NCBI RefSeq assembly: GCF_003966265.1
Contig: NZ_RXNV01000001.1
Span: 186,001 to 250,000, forward strand
Length of the DNA stretch: 64,000 nucleotides
Source of the DNA: Shewanella atlantica
GTDB lineage: Bacteria > Pseudomonadota > Gammaproteobacteria > Enterobacterales > Shewanellaceae
Reading direction: 5' to 3'
Shown here: piece after piece, positions 34,396 through 42,474 of the stretch
Numbering within the stretch: position 1 is the stretch's first letter
How the letters are laid out: every line of letters starts with the position of its first letter
Position numbers and translations under genes: made by a program
The notes under the pieces: model-generated
What the model was told of the DNA's origin: nothing
Databases searched by the model: none
Seen by the model: the letters and a program-made list of their open reading frames with translations, nothing else

Positions 34396-36030
34396 GTGGT
34401 AATACGACAACTCTTTATTGCGGCACTATTAACGCTGTCGTTCTCATTCCCAAGTTTTGCCATCAGCAAAATTGAAACCTCTGTGGATAGAAATCCTGCT
34501 GTAGAAGGTGAATACCTGGTTCTGACGATAAATGCCGATGACGACATCAGCACAGGAAAGCTCGATACTTCAGCGCTACTACATGATTTTATCGTAGGCA
34601 GAACCAGTGTGAGTCGCAGTACACAGATCGTCAATTTCGATTCAAAGAAACTCACCCGCTGGCAGGTACTACTGGCACCAAAGCGTTCCGGTAACATTCT
34701 CATTCCGCCCTTCACCATCGATGGAGTAAGCTCAGAGCCGATTAGTTTAAGCGTCGTTCCCGCCGGCAGCCAAACGCAGCAGATGCAAAGCCTGTTCGTT
34801 CGAACCAGTTTATCGACCGAGGAAGCCTATGTCGGCCAGCTAATCACCTATAAGGTTAAGCTCTTTCTGGCAGTAGACCTGCAGCGTGGAGTATTGAGCG
34901 CACCAGCGATAGATGGCGCGCAGATTAAGCAACTTGGCGAAGATGTAGATACCACTGAAATCGTCAATGGACGTCGTTACAGAGTCATAGAGAGAACCTA
35001 TGGCATCATCGCCGACCAGCCCGGTGAGTTAACCATCGAAGGGGCTAATTTCTCAGGTGACGTTGTCGTTCAGTCGTCGAGACGAGGCGGCATGTTTTCT
35101 TTCAATGAAAGTAAACCCATGCAAGCCAAAGCCACAAAATCTATCATCTTGATCAATCCGATCCCTGTTGAATTTGTTGGTGATTGGTTAGTCTCAGATC
35201 TTGTTGCATTAAACGAAGACTGGACACAAGAAGACAGCTACGAGCTTGGCTCTCCAATCACTCGAACCATTACACTTTTAGCGGTGAATACCGACGAAAC
35301 AAGCTTGCCGGAACTCGACATAAAGGTTCCGAGCGAGCTTAAAACCTATCCGGAAAAGGCACAAAGACAGTCTTTTGTCCGGGATAAAAAGATTGTCTCT
35401 CAACTGACACAGACCTTAGCCATAGTCCCGACTAAGGCCGGTAGTTACACACTGCCTGAGATTAGCGTTCCATGGTGGAACCCGCATACAAAACAGCAAG
35501 AGGTCGCTAAACTCCCAGCAAGAACAATTGTTATCATCGGCAGTGATAATGTCGAAAATGAGTTACCGCTCATCTCAGCCGAGACCCATGGTTCGACAAG
35601 TTCAGGTATCTGGCCCTGGTCGACACTGTTTTTTGCTCTACTTTGGTTGGTGACACTGCTTCTCTGGCGCCGGGCACTTTCACACAATTCACCTGCCGGT
35701 AATGAGCGTTTACCGGCTTCGACTGTGCAGCCTAAGCAATCGAGTAGCTATGAACGCATCGTACAGGCCTGTGAAGAGGAGAATGCAGGTAAAGCACTCT
35801 CTTCTCTTCAAACCTATTTCTGTGAGCAATATGCCCAAACCATGACCTTGAATGAGATATCCCAGTTATCTCCCGCTCTGCATAGCGTGATTGCAGCACT
35901 GCAAGCGAGCGCTTTTAGCCGGGAAAAAACCAATCTCGATTATCGAACTGTCTTAGCATCAGTAAAGTCGGCCCCCACAATATCGACAAAACCGGAGAGT
36001 TCGCCTCTGGTTGAACTCAATCCCCGGTAG
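34396..36030 (+). CDS. batD: BatD family periplasmic/membrane protein
   Basis: A 544-residue protein with signal peptide (VIRQLFIAALLTLSFSFPSFA), a series of beta-rich periplasmic domains, a transmembrane helix near residue 415 (WSTLFFALLWLVTLLLW) and a cytoplasmic helical tail. The pattern AVEGEYLVLTINADDDI near the start and GSYTLPEISVPWWNPHTKQ before the helix are typical of BatD. The start is GTG at 34396, preceded by AAAGGAT nine bases upstream. It lies 82 bases after batB and closes the operon. Bat systems were linked to aerotolerance in Bacteroides and to virulence or stress elsewhere; the mechanism is unknown. A 15-bp-stem hairpin follows the gene. Confidence 0.9.
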   Translation: MVIRQLFIAALLTLSFSFPSFAISKIETSVDRNPAVEGEYLVLTINADDDISTGKLDTSALLHDFIVGRTSVSRSTQIVNFDSKKLTRWQVLLAPKRSGNILIPPFTIDGVSSEPISLSVVPAGSQTQQMQSLFVRTSLSTEEAYVGQLITYKVKLFLAVDLQRGVLSAPAIDGAQIKQLGEDVDTTEIVNGRRYRVIERTYGIIADQPGELTIEGANFSGDVVVQSSRRGGMFSFNESKPMQAKATKSIILINPIPVEFVGDWLVSDLVALNEDWTQEDSYELGSPITRTITLLAVNTDETSLPELDIKVPSELKTYPEKAQRQSFVRDKKIVSQLTQTLAIVPTKAGSYTLPEISVPWWNPHTKQQEVAKLPARTIVIIGSDNVENELPLISAETHGSTSSGIWPWSTLFFALLWLVTLLLWRRALSHNSPAGNERLPASTVQPKQSSSYERIVQACEEENAGKALSSLQTYFCEQYAQTMTLNEISQLSPALHSVIAALQASAFSREKTNLDYRTVLASVKSAPTISTKPESSPLVELNPR

Positions 36031-36047
36031 TTTTTCTTTATCCAGGT

Positions 36048-36084
36048 ATGGCAAGAAGTTAACTTGTTATTAACTTCTTGCCAT
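36048..36084. terminator. Long hairpin between batD and the sigma factor gene
   Basis: ATGGCAAGAAGTTAA (36048-36062) and TTAACTTCTTGCCAT (36070-36084) form a perfect 15-bp stem with a seven-base loop. There is no T-run, so it may be an mRNA-stabilising hairpin or an operator for the sigma factor gene rather than a classical terminator. Confidence 0.5.
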
Positions 36085-36136
36085 TCATCTCCAGCAGGTT
36101 AAGCTAGCGAGTATTGTTGGATCACAGATTTAAGAA

Positions 36137-36700
36137 ATGTTTAGTCGCTCGCGAAATAAAAAGTCTAGTTCCACGGTCAATTCAGACATGCTTAGTAAAC
36201 AAAGACGATACGATAGCCTTGTCAGGGCACTTCACGCAGACATATTCCGTTACGCCTACTGGCTTTGCGGCGATAAACATGTCGCGGAAGATATCACTCA
36301 AGAAACCTTCCTTAGGGCATGGCGCTCACTCGAGTCTTTAAAAGATGATAAGGCGGCTAAAGCCTGGCTTATCACCATTTTGAGGAGAGAGAATGCCCGT
36401 CGATTTGAGCGCAAGCAATTCAATTACTCAGATGTAGAGCAGGAGCATCTTGAAGATGTGTTCTCAAGCAGTTCTGAAGATCAGGCTGAACAACACTTAA
36501 TTCGTAGACAGATTGCCAAATTAGAACTCGAGTATCGCGAACCTTTACTGTTACAGATTATTGGTGGTTTTAGTGGCGAAGAGATTGCGGGTATTTTAGA
36601 TCTAAACCGAAATACCGTAATGACCAGACTCTTTCGCGCAAGAAATCAACTTAAAGATGTTATCGAACAACCCCAAGCAAGAGGTCAATCCAATGGATGA
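36137..36700 (+). CDS. ECF-type RNA polymerase sigma factor
   Basis: A 187-residue extracytoplasmic-function sigma factor. Region 2 (FRYAYWLCGDKHVAEDITQETFLRAWRSLESL, about residues 36-67) binds core polymerase and the -10 element. Region 4 (YREPLLLQIIGGFSGEEIAGILDLNRNTVMTRLFRARNQL, about 134-173) has the helix-turn-helix for the -35. No signal-receiving extension is present. The start codon of the DUF3379 gene overlaps its 3' end (ATGGATGA), the usual arrangement of an ECF factor and its membrane antagonist. An internal Met (36188) is an alternative start. Its regulon cannot be inferred, and I could not find a matching promoter upstream. Confidence 0.93.
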   Translation: MFSRSRNKKSSSTVNSDMLSKQRRYDSLVRALHADIFRYAYWLCGDKHVAEDITQETFLRAWRSLESLKDDKAAKAWLITILRRENARRFERKQFNYSDVEQEHLEDVFSSSSEDQAEQHLIRRQIAKLELEYREPLLLQIIGGFSGEEIAGILDLNRNTVMTRLFRARNQLKDVIEQPQARGQSNG

Positions 36701-37397
36701 GCTTAAATTTAGACGACAGGCCTATGGAGAGCCAAACTGTCAAGATGAGGATTTTCTCACAGCAATGCACGATTCCCCCGAGCGTGAGTCCTTTCTCAAC
36801 GATCTGAAAAAGCTCGATAGCAAACTTGAGCGGGCATTAAAGGTCGATGTACCGGAAGATCTGTCAGCCAAATTACTCTTGAATCAGCAGCTTCATCAAC
36901 ACCAGGCTCAACGTCGTAAATCCGGGTTTACGCTCGCTCTGGTGGCCTCTGTCGCATTTATTGCCGGGATCAGTTTCACTCTCTTAAGAATGGGCCCGGT
37001 TGATTTGGGTGAGCACGCCCTTGCCCATGTCTATCATGAAGCAATGGCACTTAAGGTCGATGACAATGTTGGTTTCGACGAAGTTAACTTCCAACTCGCT
37101 TCGATGGGAACGTTAGGTAACGCAAAATTCACCAAGCAGCCCGGTAAAGTCTATTACAGTACTGATTGCGATTTTCAGGGTGTGAAAAGCTTACATCTGG
37201 TGATGCAAGGCGAACAGGGTAAAGTCACCCTGTTTATCGTTCCGCTTGAAGATCGCATGGTTTTAGATGAAGCTTTTGCAGACAATAATTATATCGGCAA
37301 AGGCTTTGCCACCGATAAGGCCTACATGCTACTGGTTGGTGAAGATACCGCAGACCTGGGCTACGTAAAGGAAGAAATTAAGCAAACCTTCATTTAA
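36693..37397 (+). CDS. DUF3379 protein, probable membrane anti-sigma factor
   Basis: A 234-residue protein with an N-terminal cytoplasmic part (about residues 1-75), one transmembrane helix (GFTLALVASVAFIAGISFTLL, about 77-97) and a periplasmic domain with two aspartate/cysteine-bearing strands (YYSTDCDFQGVKSLHLVMQGEQGKVTLFIVP). The layout, single-pass with an N-terminal cytoplasmic segment and a translational overlap with the ECF sigma gene, fits an anti-sigma factor; the family matches DUF3379. The canonical HxxxCxxC zinc motif of ZAS-type anti-sigma factors is not visible. I place the start at 36693; a 12-residue upstream extension lies inside the sigma gene and is unlikely. Confidence 0.82.
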   Translation: MDELKFRRQAYGEPNCQDEDFLTAMHDSPERESFLNDLKKLDSKLERALKVDVPEDLSAKLLLNQQLHQHQAQRRKSGFTLALVASVAFIAGISFTLLRMGPVDLGEHALAHVYHEAMALKVDDNVGFDEVNFQLASMGTLGNAKFTKQPGKVYYSTDCDFQGVKSLHLVMQGEQGKVTLFIVPLEDRMVLDEAFADNNYIGKGFATDKAYMLLVGEDTADLGYVKEEIKQTFI

Positions 37398-37420
37398 CTT
37401 ATTCAATTATATACCGATCA

Positions 37421-37448
37421 CTCTGCGGCGATAGCTATCGCTGCAGAG
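37421..37448. other. 28-bp palindrome between the DUF3379 gene and putP
   Basis: CTCTGC-G-GCGATAG-CTATCGC-T-GCAGAG is symmetrical except for one central-arm position that pairs as G-U in RNA. There is no T-run downstream. It may be a hairpin at the end of the sigma operon or an operator of putP. Confidence 0.5.
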
Positions 37449-37547
37449 TCAAACATTCATCACATTCCTCAACAATATTGAGCTTCGTGTCGAACATCTG
37501 CTAGCATAGCCCCTCACAATTCCAGAAAAAGCAAGAATGGCATAAGC

Positions 37548-38999
37548 ATGAGCATTGAATTACCGATTTTAATCACTTTTATCGGCTACCTCGCCCTAAT
37601 GATGGGAATAGGACTCTGGGCCTATAAAGCAACCGACTCTGTAGACGACTACATCCTTGGTGGCAGAGGCATGGGCCCTGCGGTAACAGCACTGAGTGTC
37701 GGCGCCTCAGACATGTCTGGCTGGTTATTACTGGGCCTACCCGGTGCCGTTTATCTTGGTGGACTCGGTGAAGCTTGGATTGGAATAGGCTTAGTGTTCG
37801 GAGCATGGTTAAACTGGCTCTTTGTCGCTAAACGGCTGCGAATTTATACCGAATTTACCGATAACGCCCTAACACTGCCCGACTTTTTCGAAAAGCGCTT
37901 CGAAGATACAAAAGGCCTGCTAAAACTCGTATCGGCGGTGACCATCTTAGTATTCTTCACCTTTTATGCTTCTTCAGGCATGGTTGGCGGCGCTATCTTG
38001 TTCGAGAAAGTATTCGGTTTAGATTACACGCTGGCCCTAATTATAGGCTCGACTATCATAGTAGCTTACACCTTTGTCGGTGGTTTCTTTGCCGTAAGTT
38101 GGACTGACTTTTTTCAAGGCTGTTTGATGTTAGTGGCACTACTTATCGTGCCTGTGGCAATCTTCAGTCAGCCGGAGACACAAAATGGCATCGACACATT
38201 AGATCCTGCCATGTTGTCGTTATTTCATGAAAATACAACGTTAATCGGCCTGGTATCCTTATTGGCCTGGGGACTCGGTTATTTCGGCCAACCACATATT
38301 CTCTCTCGCTTTATGGCTATCGGCAGTGCTGAGGATATTCCGGTATCTCGTCGTATCGCCATGAGTTGGATGATAGTCGCACTTTTCGGAGCCCTGGCAA
38401 CGGGACTCGCCGGAACCCTGTATTTTGCCAATGAGCCTTTAGCTAATCCTGAAACGGTATTTATTCATCTTGCCCACGCCGCCTTCAATCCTTGGATTGG
38501 CGGTCTGCTTATTGCGGCGATTCTGTCGGCCATCATGAGCACCATCGACTCACAACTTCTTGTCTGCTCCAGTGTTATCACCGAAGACTTTTATAAGAAG
38601 TGGTTACGACCCGAGGCGACAAGCAAAGAGTTGATGTTAGTCGGCCGTATCGGGGTGTTAGCCATTGCCGTTATCGCTGGTATCGTAGCCCTTAACCCTG
38701 AAAGCAGTGTACTTGGACTTGTGAGTTATGCCTGGGCAGGCTTTGGTGCCGCATTTGGCCCAGTAGTCCTATTGTCCCTCTTCTGGAAAGCGTATAGCCG
38801 TGACGGCGCCGTGGCAACGATTGTAGTTGGCGCATTAACCGTTGTCATTTGGAAGCAGTTATCAGGCGGGATTTTCGATCTGTATGAGATCCTACCAGGA
38901 TTTGTATTTGCGACACTTTCCGGTGTTATTGTTAGTAAAATATCGGCACCATCAGACACCGTCAGTGAACAGTTTAGAGTATTTACTTCAAAACTATAA
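37548..38999 (+). CDS. putP: Sodium/proline symporter
   Basis: A 483-residue sodium:solute symporter (SSS family) with about thirteen membrane segments. The N-terminus (DYILGGRGMGPAVTALSVGASDMSGWLLLGLPGAVYLGGL) carries the Na+ and proline site pattern of PutP, and AILSAIMSTIDSQLLVCSS (about 325-343) is the helix 8/9 signature. Sodium-driven proline uptake feeds PutA catabolism and osmoprotection, though putA is not in the window. The ATG at 37548 is about 150 bases after the DUF3379 gene, so it is probably a separate transcript. A 30-bp palindrome 35 bases after the stop could be its terminator or an operator. Confidence 0.94.
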   Translation: MSIELPILITFIGYLALMMGIGLWAYKATDSVDDYILGGRGMGPAVTALSVGASDMSGWLLLGLPGAVYLGGLGEAWIGIGLVFGAWLNWLFVAKRLRIYTEFTDNALTLPDFFEKRFEDTKGLLKLVSAVTILVFFTFYASSGMVGGAILFEKVFGLDYTLALIIGSTIIVAYTFVGGFFAVSWTDFFQGCLMLVALLIVPVAIFSQPETQNGIDTLDPAMLSLFHENTTLIGLVSLLAWGLGYFGQPHILSRFMAIGSAEDIPVSRRIAMSWMIVALFGALATGLAGTLYFANEPLANPETVFIHLAHAAFNPWIGGLLIAAILSAIMSTIDSQLLVCSSVITEDFYKKWLRPEATSKELMLVGRIGVLAIAVIAGIVALNPESSVLGLVSYAWAGFGAAFGPVVLLSLFWKAYSRDGAVATIVVGALTVVIWKQLSGGIFDLYEILPGFVFATLSGVIVSKISAPSDTVSEQFRVFTSKL

Positions 39000-39033
39000 A
39001 CAGTAAAAATAAGGGTTTCAGAGCAGCACAAAC

Positions 39034-39063
39034 ATAAATAGCGTACACGTGTACGCTATTTAT
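39034..39063. promoter_or_regulatory. 30-bp perfect palindrome with GCGTACACGTGTACGC core
   Basis: The 15-bp arms meet at 39048/39049 around GCGTACAC|GTGTACGC. The core resembles the FabR-type operator (AGCGTACA..TGTACGCT). It lies 35 bases after the putP stop and about 300 bases before fadL. A T-rich stretch follows (TTTGGCTTTTTTTAG), so it could also act as the putP terminator. Confidence 0.55.
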
Positions 39064-39240
39064 TTGGCTTTTTTTAGTTTTTATTTTCCGAGTTATTTTA
39101 CATTATATTAACCTAGGCTCGAATACGCTTAATCCCTTAACCTTCCTGTAGATAGGGGCTTGAGCCCTGCATTCATATACAGGCGTTCAATCCCCAAATC
39201 CCTCACTCTTCATATTAACATTTTGGTAACCAAAAACGTC

Positions 39241-39257
39241 TTCTGGTCGGAGTTGTT
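39241..39257 (+). promoter_or_regulatory. Putative FadR box upstream of fadL
   Basis: TTCTGGTCGGAGTTGTT matches the E. coli FadR pattern AGCTGGTCCGACNTGTT at the CTGGTC, GA and TGTT positions. fadL is a classical FadR-repressed gene. A 15-bp palindrome TTTTGGTAACCAAAA lies directly before it (39221-39235). Confidence 0.6.
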
Positions 39258-39366
39258 GGCAGACAAATGCATCCCTAAGATGCACTGGTCTAATAAGTGG
39301 ATCCTGCAGCTAACTCATTTTAGTTGGTCATAAAAAGCGGGACCGTAAAATAAAGAGAAGATAAAG

Positions 39367-40689
39367 ATGAAGTACTTCAACAAGACTATTTTGGCCGTTG
39401 CTGTGACACTTGCGAGTTCACAAGCTATGGCAGCAGGATTCCAACTTAACAGTCAATCAGCAACCGGACTCGGCCGCGCGTTTGCCGGTGATGCTGTTAT
39501 CGCTGATAACGCATCGGTGCTATCACGTAACCCAGCAGCAATGGCTCTGTTTGATGAAAAATCATTGTCAGTTGGTGTTGCATATGCCGACTTAGACGTG
39601 AACGTCTCTGACGTATCGATTCCATTGGGGAATTACGGTAACGCAGATGACGTAGCTGAAAACAAACTTATTCCTAACTTTTACTATATCCAACCGATTA
39701 ACGACAAATGGGCATTTGGTGTCGCAGGGTTTAGTAATTTTGGTACAGGTACAGATTTAACCGGCCTCGCCAACAGCAATCCAAAAGCAGCTGATGGTTC
39801 AATCGTGCCTGCACCTGCCCCGGTTGATCTGTTAGGTAATACAGAAATTATTACCATGAATTTCAATGCTAGCTTATCTTACCGTTTCAATGATCATTTC
39901 AGTGTTGGGGCTGGAGTAGACATCATTTACGGTGAAGGTAACTTAAGCCGTGAAGGAAACCTTCCGTTCGGTGAAAATGGAAGCATGGTGCCGGTTTCTT
40001 TAGTTGATGTAGAAGCTGATGGTGTTGCATTTGGTGGCATTATTGGTGCTGTTTACGAATTTAATGCCGACCATCGTTTAGGCATGAGCTACCGCTTTAG
40101 CCCAGAATTTAAAGCTACTGGCGATGTCAACATGACTCAACCAGGTGTAGGTGCTATAGCATTTGATGAAATTAACATCCCAATGCCAGATATATTTCAA
40201 GTTGCCGGTTTTCACCAGCTCACTGAAAAATTTGCCTTACATTACACCGCTCAGCTAACGACATGGGGCGACTTCCATGAAATTACTGTTACTGACGGTC
40301 AACTGGCAAATGGAACACCTGTCGGCGATGCAGTACTTAAGCAATATGCATGGGATGACTCTTGGCTATTCAGTGTCGGTGGTACATACACTATCAATGA
40401 AAAGTGGAAAGTGCGTGCAGGTTACATGCATGATCAGGGCGTTGTGGGCGATGTCAGTTCACTGTCTATTCCTGACTCAGACCGTAACTGGTACACAGCT
40501 GGTGTAAGTTATGGCCTTAGCACACAATCGACTATCGATATGGGCGTTGCTTTTGTCCGTGGTGAAGATGTTCATGTTACCGAGCATAGCTCTGTGATAG
40601 AAGCTATCCCAGGTTTGTCTGGCGATGTAACTGCATATACTCGTTCAGATGCCGTGTACTATTCAGTACAATATAGCTATCAGTTCTAA
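39367..40689 (+). CDS. fadL: Long-chain fatty acid outer membrane transporter FadL
   Basis: A 440-residue outer-membrane protein of the FadL/OmpP1 family. A signal peptide (MKYFNKTILAVAVTLASSQAMA) is followed by the N-terminal hatch beginning AGFQLNSQSATGLGRAFAG with the NPA signature (SRNPAAMALF), then a beta-barrel that ends in an aromatic C-terminal residue (YSYQF) as required for outer-membrane insertion. It should take up long-chain fatty acids, which feed fadIJ elsewhere in the window. The gene starts with ATG at 39367 after AGAGAAGATAAAG and is monocistronic, with a terminator at 40738-40762. The FadR-like box upstream fits classical control. Confidence 0.95.
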   Translation: MKYFNKTILAVAVTLASSQAMAAGFQLNSQSATGLGRAFAGDAVIADNASVLSRNPAAMALFDEKSLSVGVAYADLDVNVSDVSIPLGNYGNADDVAENKLIPNFYYIQPINDKWAFGVAGFSNFGTGTDLTGLANSNPKAADGSIVPAPAPVDLLGNTEIITMNFNASLSYRFNDHFSVGAGVDIIYGEGNLSREGNLPFGENGSMVPVSLVDVEADGVAFGGIIGAVYEFNADHRLGMSYRFSPEFKATGDVNMTQPGVGAIAFDEINIPMPDIFQVAGFHQLTEKFALHYTAQLTTWGDFHEITVTDGQLANGTPVGDAVLKQYAWDDSWLFSVGGTYTINEKWKVRAGYMHDQGVVGDVSSLSIPDSDRNWYTAGVSYGLSTQSTIDMGVAFVRGEDVHVTEHSSVIEAIPGLSGDVTAYTRSDAVYYSVQYSYQF

Positions 40690-40718
40690 AAATTTGCTTT
40701 AACTAAGCTTGTTACGAC

Positions 40719-40734
40719 AATACCAATCGGTATT
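40719..40734. repeat. AATACC-AATC-GGTATT palindrome
   Basis: A 16-bp inverted repeat identical in core to the ends of the MITE-like element at 41249-41561. A related form is at 12974-12989. Confidence 0.7.
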
Positions 40735-40735
40735 A

Positions 40736-40763
40736 TAAGCCGCACTCACAGTGCGGCTTTTTT
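40736..40763 (+). terminator. Rho-independent terminator of fadL
   Basis: AGCCGCACT CAC AGTGCGGCT followed by TTTTTTG, about 50 bases after the fadL stop. Confidence 0.92.
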
Positions 40764-40821
40764 GTACTTTTACAAAATGTTTCCTACAGTTAGAGTTACA
40801 ACACATTGAATATGAACCTTC

Positions 40822-41205
40822 ATGGCAAAAGTCATCGGATTGGGTGGCATCTTCTTTAAGAGTGCAGATCCCAAAGCATTAGCAGATTGGTATAAAGAGC
40901 ACCTTCAACTTCCGGTTGAACCCTGGGGCGGTGCGGCATTTTACTTAGACAACCTCTCATCCTTTTCCCGTAGCGGTTACAGCGTCTGGTCGCCGATAGA
41001 AAATGGCAATGATTATTTATCTCCTTCTGATAAGCATTTCATGTTTAACCTCATTGTCGACGATCTCGATGGTGCCCTCAATCAAGTCCAACGAGGTGGC
41101 GCCGAGGTGATCAGTGTCACCGAAGACTCTGAGTTTGGCAGATTTGGGTGGTTTATCGATCCTGACGGCAATAAAGTGGAGCTTTGGCAACCTCAAATAG
41201 CCTGA
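40822..41205 (+). CDS. VOC family (glyoxalase/bleomycin-resistance fold) protein
   Basis: A 127-residue single-domain member of the vicinal-oxygen-chelate superfamily. The N-terminal motif GLGGIFFKSADPKALADWYKEHL and the C-terminal FGWFIDPDGNKVELWQP bracket two beta-alpha-beta-beta-beta halves, with Glu in VELWQP a likely metal ligand. Functions in this family range from glyoxalase to antibiotic binding, and nothing in the sequence picks a substrate. The ATG at 40822 is about 130 bases after fadL and separated from it by a terminator, so it is probably transcribed alone. The MITE-like element lies 43 bases after the stop. Confidence 0.88.
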   Translation: MAKVIGLGGIFFKSADPKALADWYKEHLQLPVEPWGGAAFYLDNLSSFSRSGYSVWSPIENGNDYLSPSDKHFMFNLIVDDLDGALNQVQRGGAEVISVTEDSEFGRFGWFIDPDGNKVELWQPQIA

Positions 41206-41248
41206 TTGTACAGATCGATATAATCATAGATTTCAAGGATAAAAAGTA

Positions 41249-41561
41249 ATACCAATCGGCATAAAGATGTGATCGCTCAGCGAGAATTTAGCGCTTCAGA
41301 GGCAAGGTCATTAATTGCTCCTGCATAAATGACATTTGCAACATCCATGTTGCTCGCAACGAGTGAAGAACATAGTTATTCTACGTTTAAGCTCGTTAAC
41401 ACAGCATCAGAGGCGCTAAAACTCGCCTTTCAGGAGTGTTTTTGGCTGCCTACTTCAGCGTTGAATGGCTTCAGAAGGGAACACCATTCCCTCATCCATT
41501 CGCCTTGAATTTGTTTGCCAAAAAAGCTCTGAGTAGATCACTTTCTTATACCGATTGGTAT
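41249..41561. mobile_element. MITE-like element, 313 bp, with imperfect terminal inverted repeats
   Basis: The left end ATACCAATCGGCATAAAGAT...GTGATC (41249-41274) is matched by the right end read in reverse complement, ATACCAATCGGTATAAGAAA...GTGATC (41536-41561). The interior has no credible gene; a 66-residue open frame at 41436-41636 crosses the right end and lacks a ribosome binding site. The ATACCAATCGGTAT core occurs alone at 40719-40734. This looks like a non-autonomous element of a type abundant in Shewanella and related marine genera. No obvious target duplication beyond a possible TA. Confidence 0.75.
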
Positions 41562-41599
41562 AAGATATCGAGACTATTCTGTTATCTCGGTGAAAAACC

Positions 41600-42316
41600 A
41601 TGCAAAAAAATTCTCAGGTCGCGGCATTTATATTAGGTGGATTTCTCTGTCTGGGTCTCATTCTCCTTGGTAATAGCATAGGTCAGAGTCTGATCCAGAT
41701 GAAATCCATGGAGCGTACCGTCACGGTAAAGGGGTTGGCCGAGCAGGAAGTTAAAGCCAATATCGCCATCTGGCCGATACGCTTTACCGAAGTCGATAAC
41801 GATCTCAACTCTCTCTATCAGACAGTGCAAGATAAGACAGATAAAGTGGTGCTTTTCCTGACAAAGCAAGGGTTTACACCCGATGAAATTTCAACTTCCC
41901 TTCCCTCTATTGAAGACAGACAAGCTCAGGGTTATGTCGACCCTAATGTTAAATTTCGCTACGCCGCTAAGGTCACAATATCGCTCTACACCAAGCGAGT
42001 TGAGCTGTTCTTGACAAGCCGTAAGCATCTGCTGGATTTGGCCAAAGATGGCATTGCTATATCTAATCAAGACTACAACAGCCGGACCGAGTTTCTGTTT
42101 ACAGAACTCAACCGGGTGAAACCAGAGATGGTACAGGCCGCCACTCAAAATGCCCGTAAGGTGGCTGACAAGTTTGCCAAAGATTCCAATTCAACATTAG
42201 GAAAAATTAAGAAGGCTTCCCAAGGTCAATTTAGTATCACAGATCGAGACAGCAATACCCCTCACATAAAGAAAGTACGTGTAGTCTCGACATTAACCTA
42301 CTATTTAGGTGACTGA
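41600..42316 (+). CDS. SIMPL domain-containing protein (DUF541, YggE-like)
   Basis: A 238-residue protein anchored by an N-terminal hydrophobic segment (VAAFILGGFLCLGLILLGNSI) and carrying a SIMPL domain in the periplasm. The domain starts ERTVTVKGLAEQEVKANIAIWPIRF and ends with VRVVSTLTYYLGD. This family includes E. coli YggE, linked to oxidative-stress tolerance; its biochemical activity is unknown. The ATG at 41600 lies just after the MITE-like element. Its stop region is duplicated: TAGGTGACTGA occurs twice in 19 bp, each copy containing the TGA. A terminator follows at 42352-42376. Confidence 0.88.
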   Translation: MQKNSQVAAFILGGFLCLGLILLGNSIGQSLIQMKSMERTVTVKGLAEQEVKANIAIWPIRFTEVDNDLNSLYQTVQDKTDKVVLFLTKQGFTPDEISTSLPSIEDRQAQGYVDPNVKFRYAAKVTISLYTKRVELFLTSRKHLLDLAKDGIAISNQDYNSRTEFLFTELNRVKPEMVQAATQNARKVADKFAKDSNSTLGKIKKASQGQFSITDRDSNTPHIKKVRVVSTLTYYLGD

Positions 42317-42350
42317 CCCAACTCTAGGTGACTGAGCCAAGTTAGCCGAA

Positions 42351-42377
42351 TTAAGGAGTCAATGACTCCTTTTTTAT
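42351..42377 (+). terminator. Terminator of the SIMPL gene
   Basis: AAGGAGTCA ATGACTCCTT followed by TTTTTA. A compact stem with a short loop and T-run, 35 bases after the stop. Confidence 0.85.
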
Positions 42378-42474
42378 TCCCCCCCCTATCAATCGTATTT
42401 TTCTAATTTAATAGTTGCATCATAAAACCCCATCCATTAGAATAATCTTATGAACTTTCATTGGTGAGCTTATT

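Larger units (their letters stand above)
39000..39366. other. putP-fadL intergenic region
   Basis: 367 bases with no gene. It contains a 30-bp perfect palindrome (39034-39063), a palindrome TTTTGGTAACCAAAA (39221-39235) and a FadR-like box (39241-39257), followed by the fadL leader with an AGAGAAGATAAAG ribosome-binding region. Confidence 0.7.

Noticed and set aside
41436..41636. 66-residue open frame across the right end of the MITE-like element
   Set aside because: It spans the element's terminal repeat and the 5' end of the SIMPL gene, with no translation signals.
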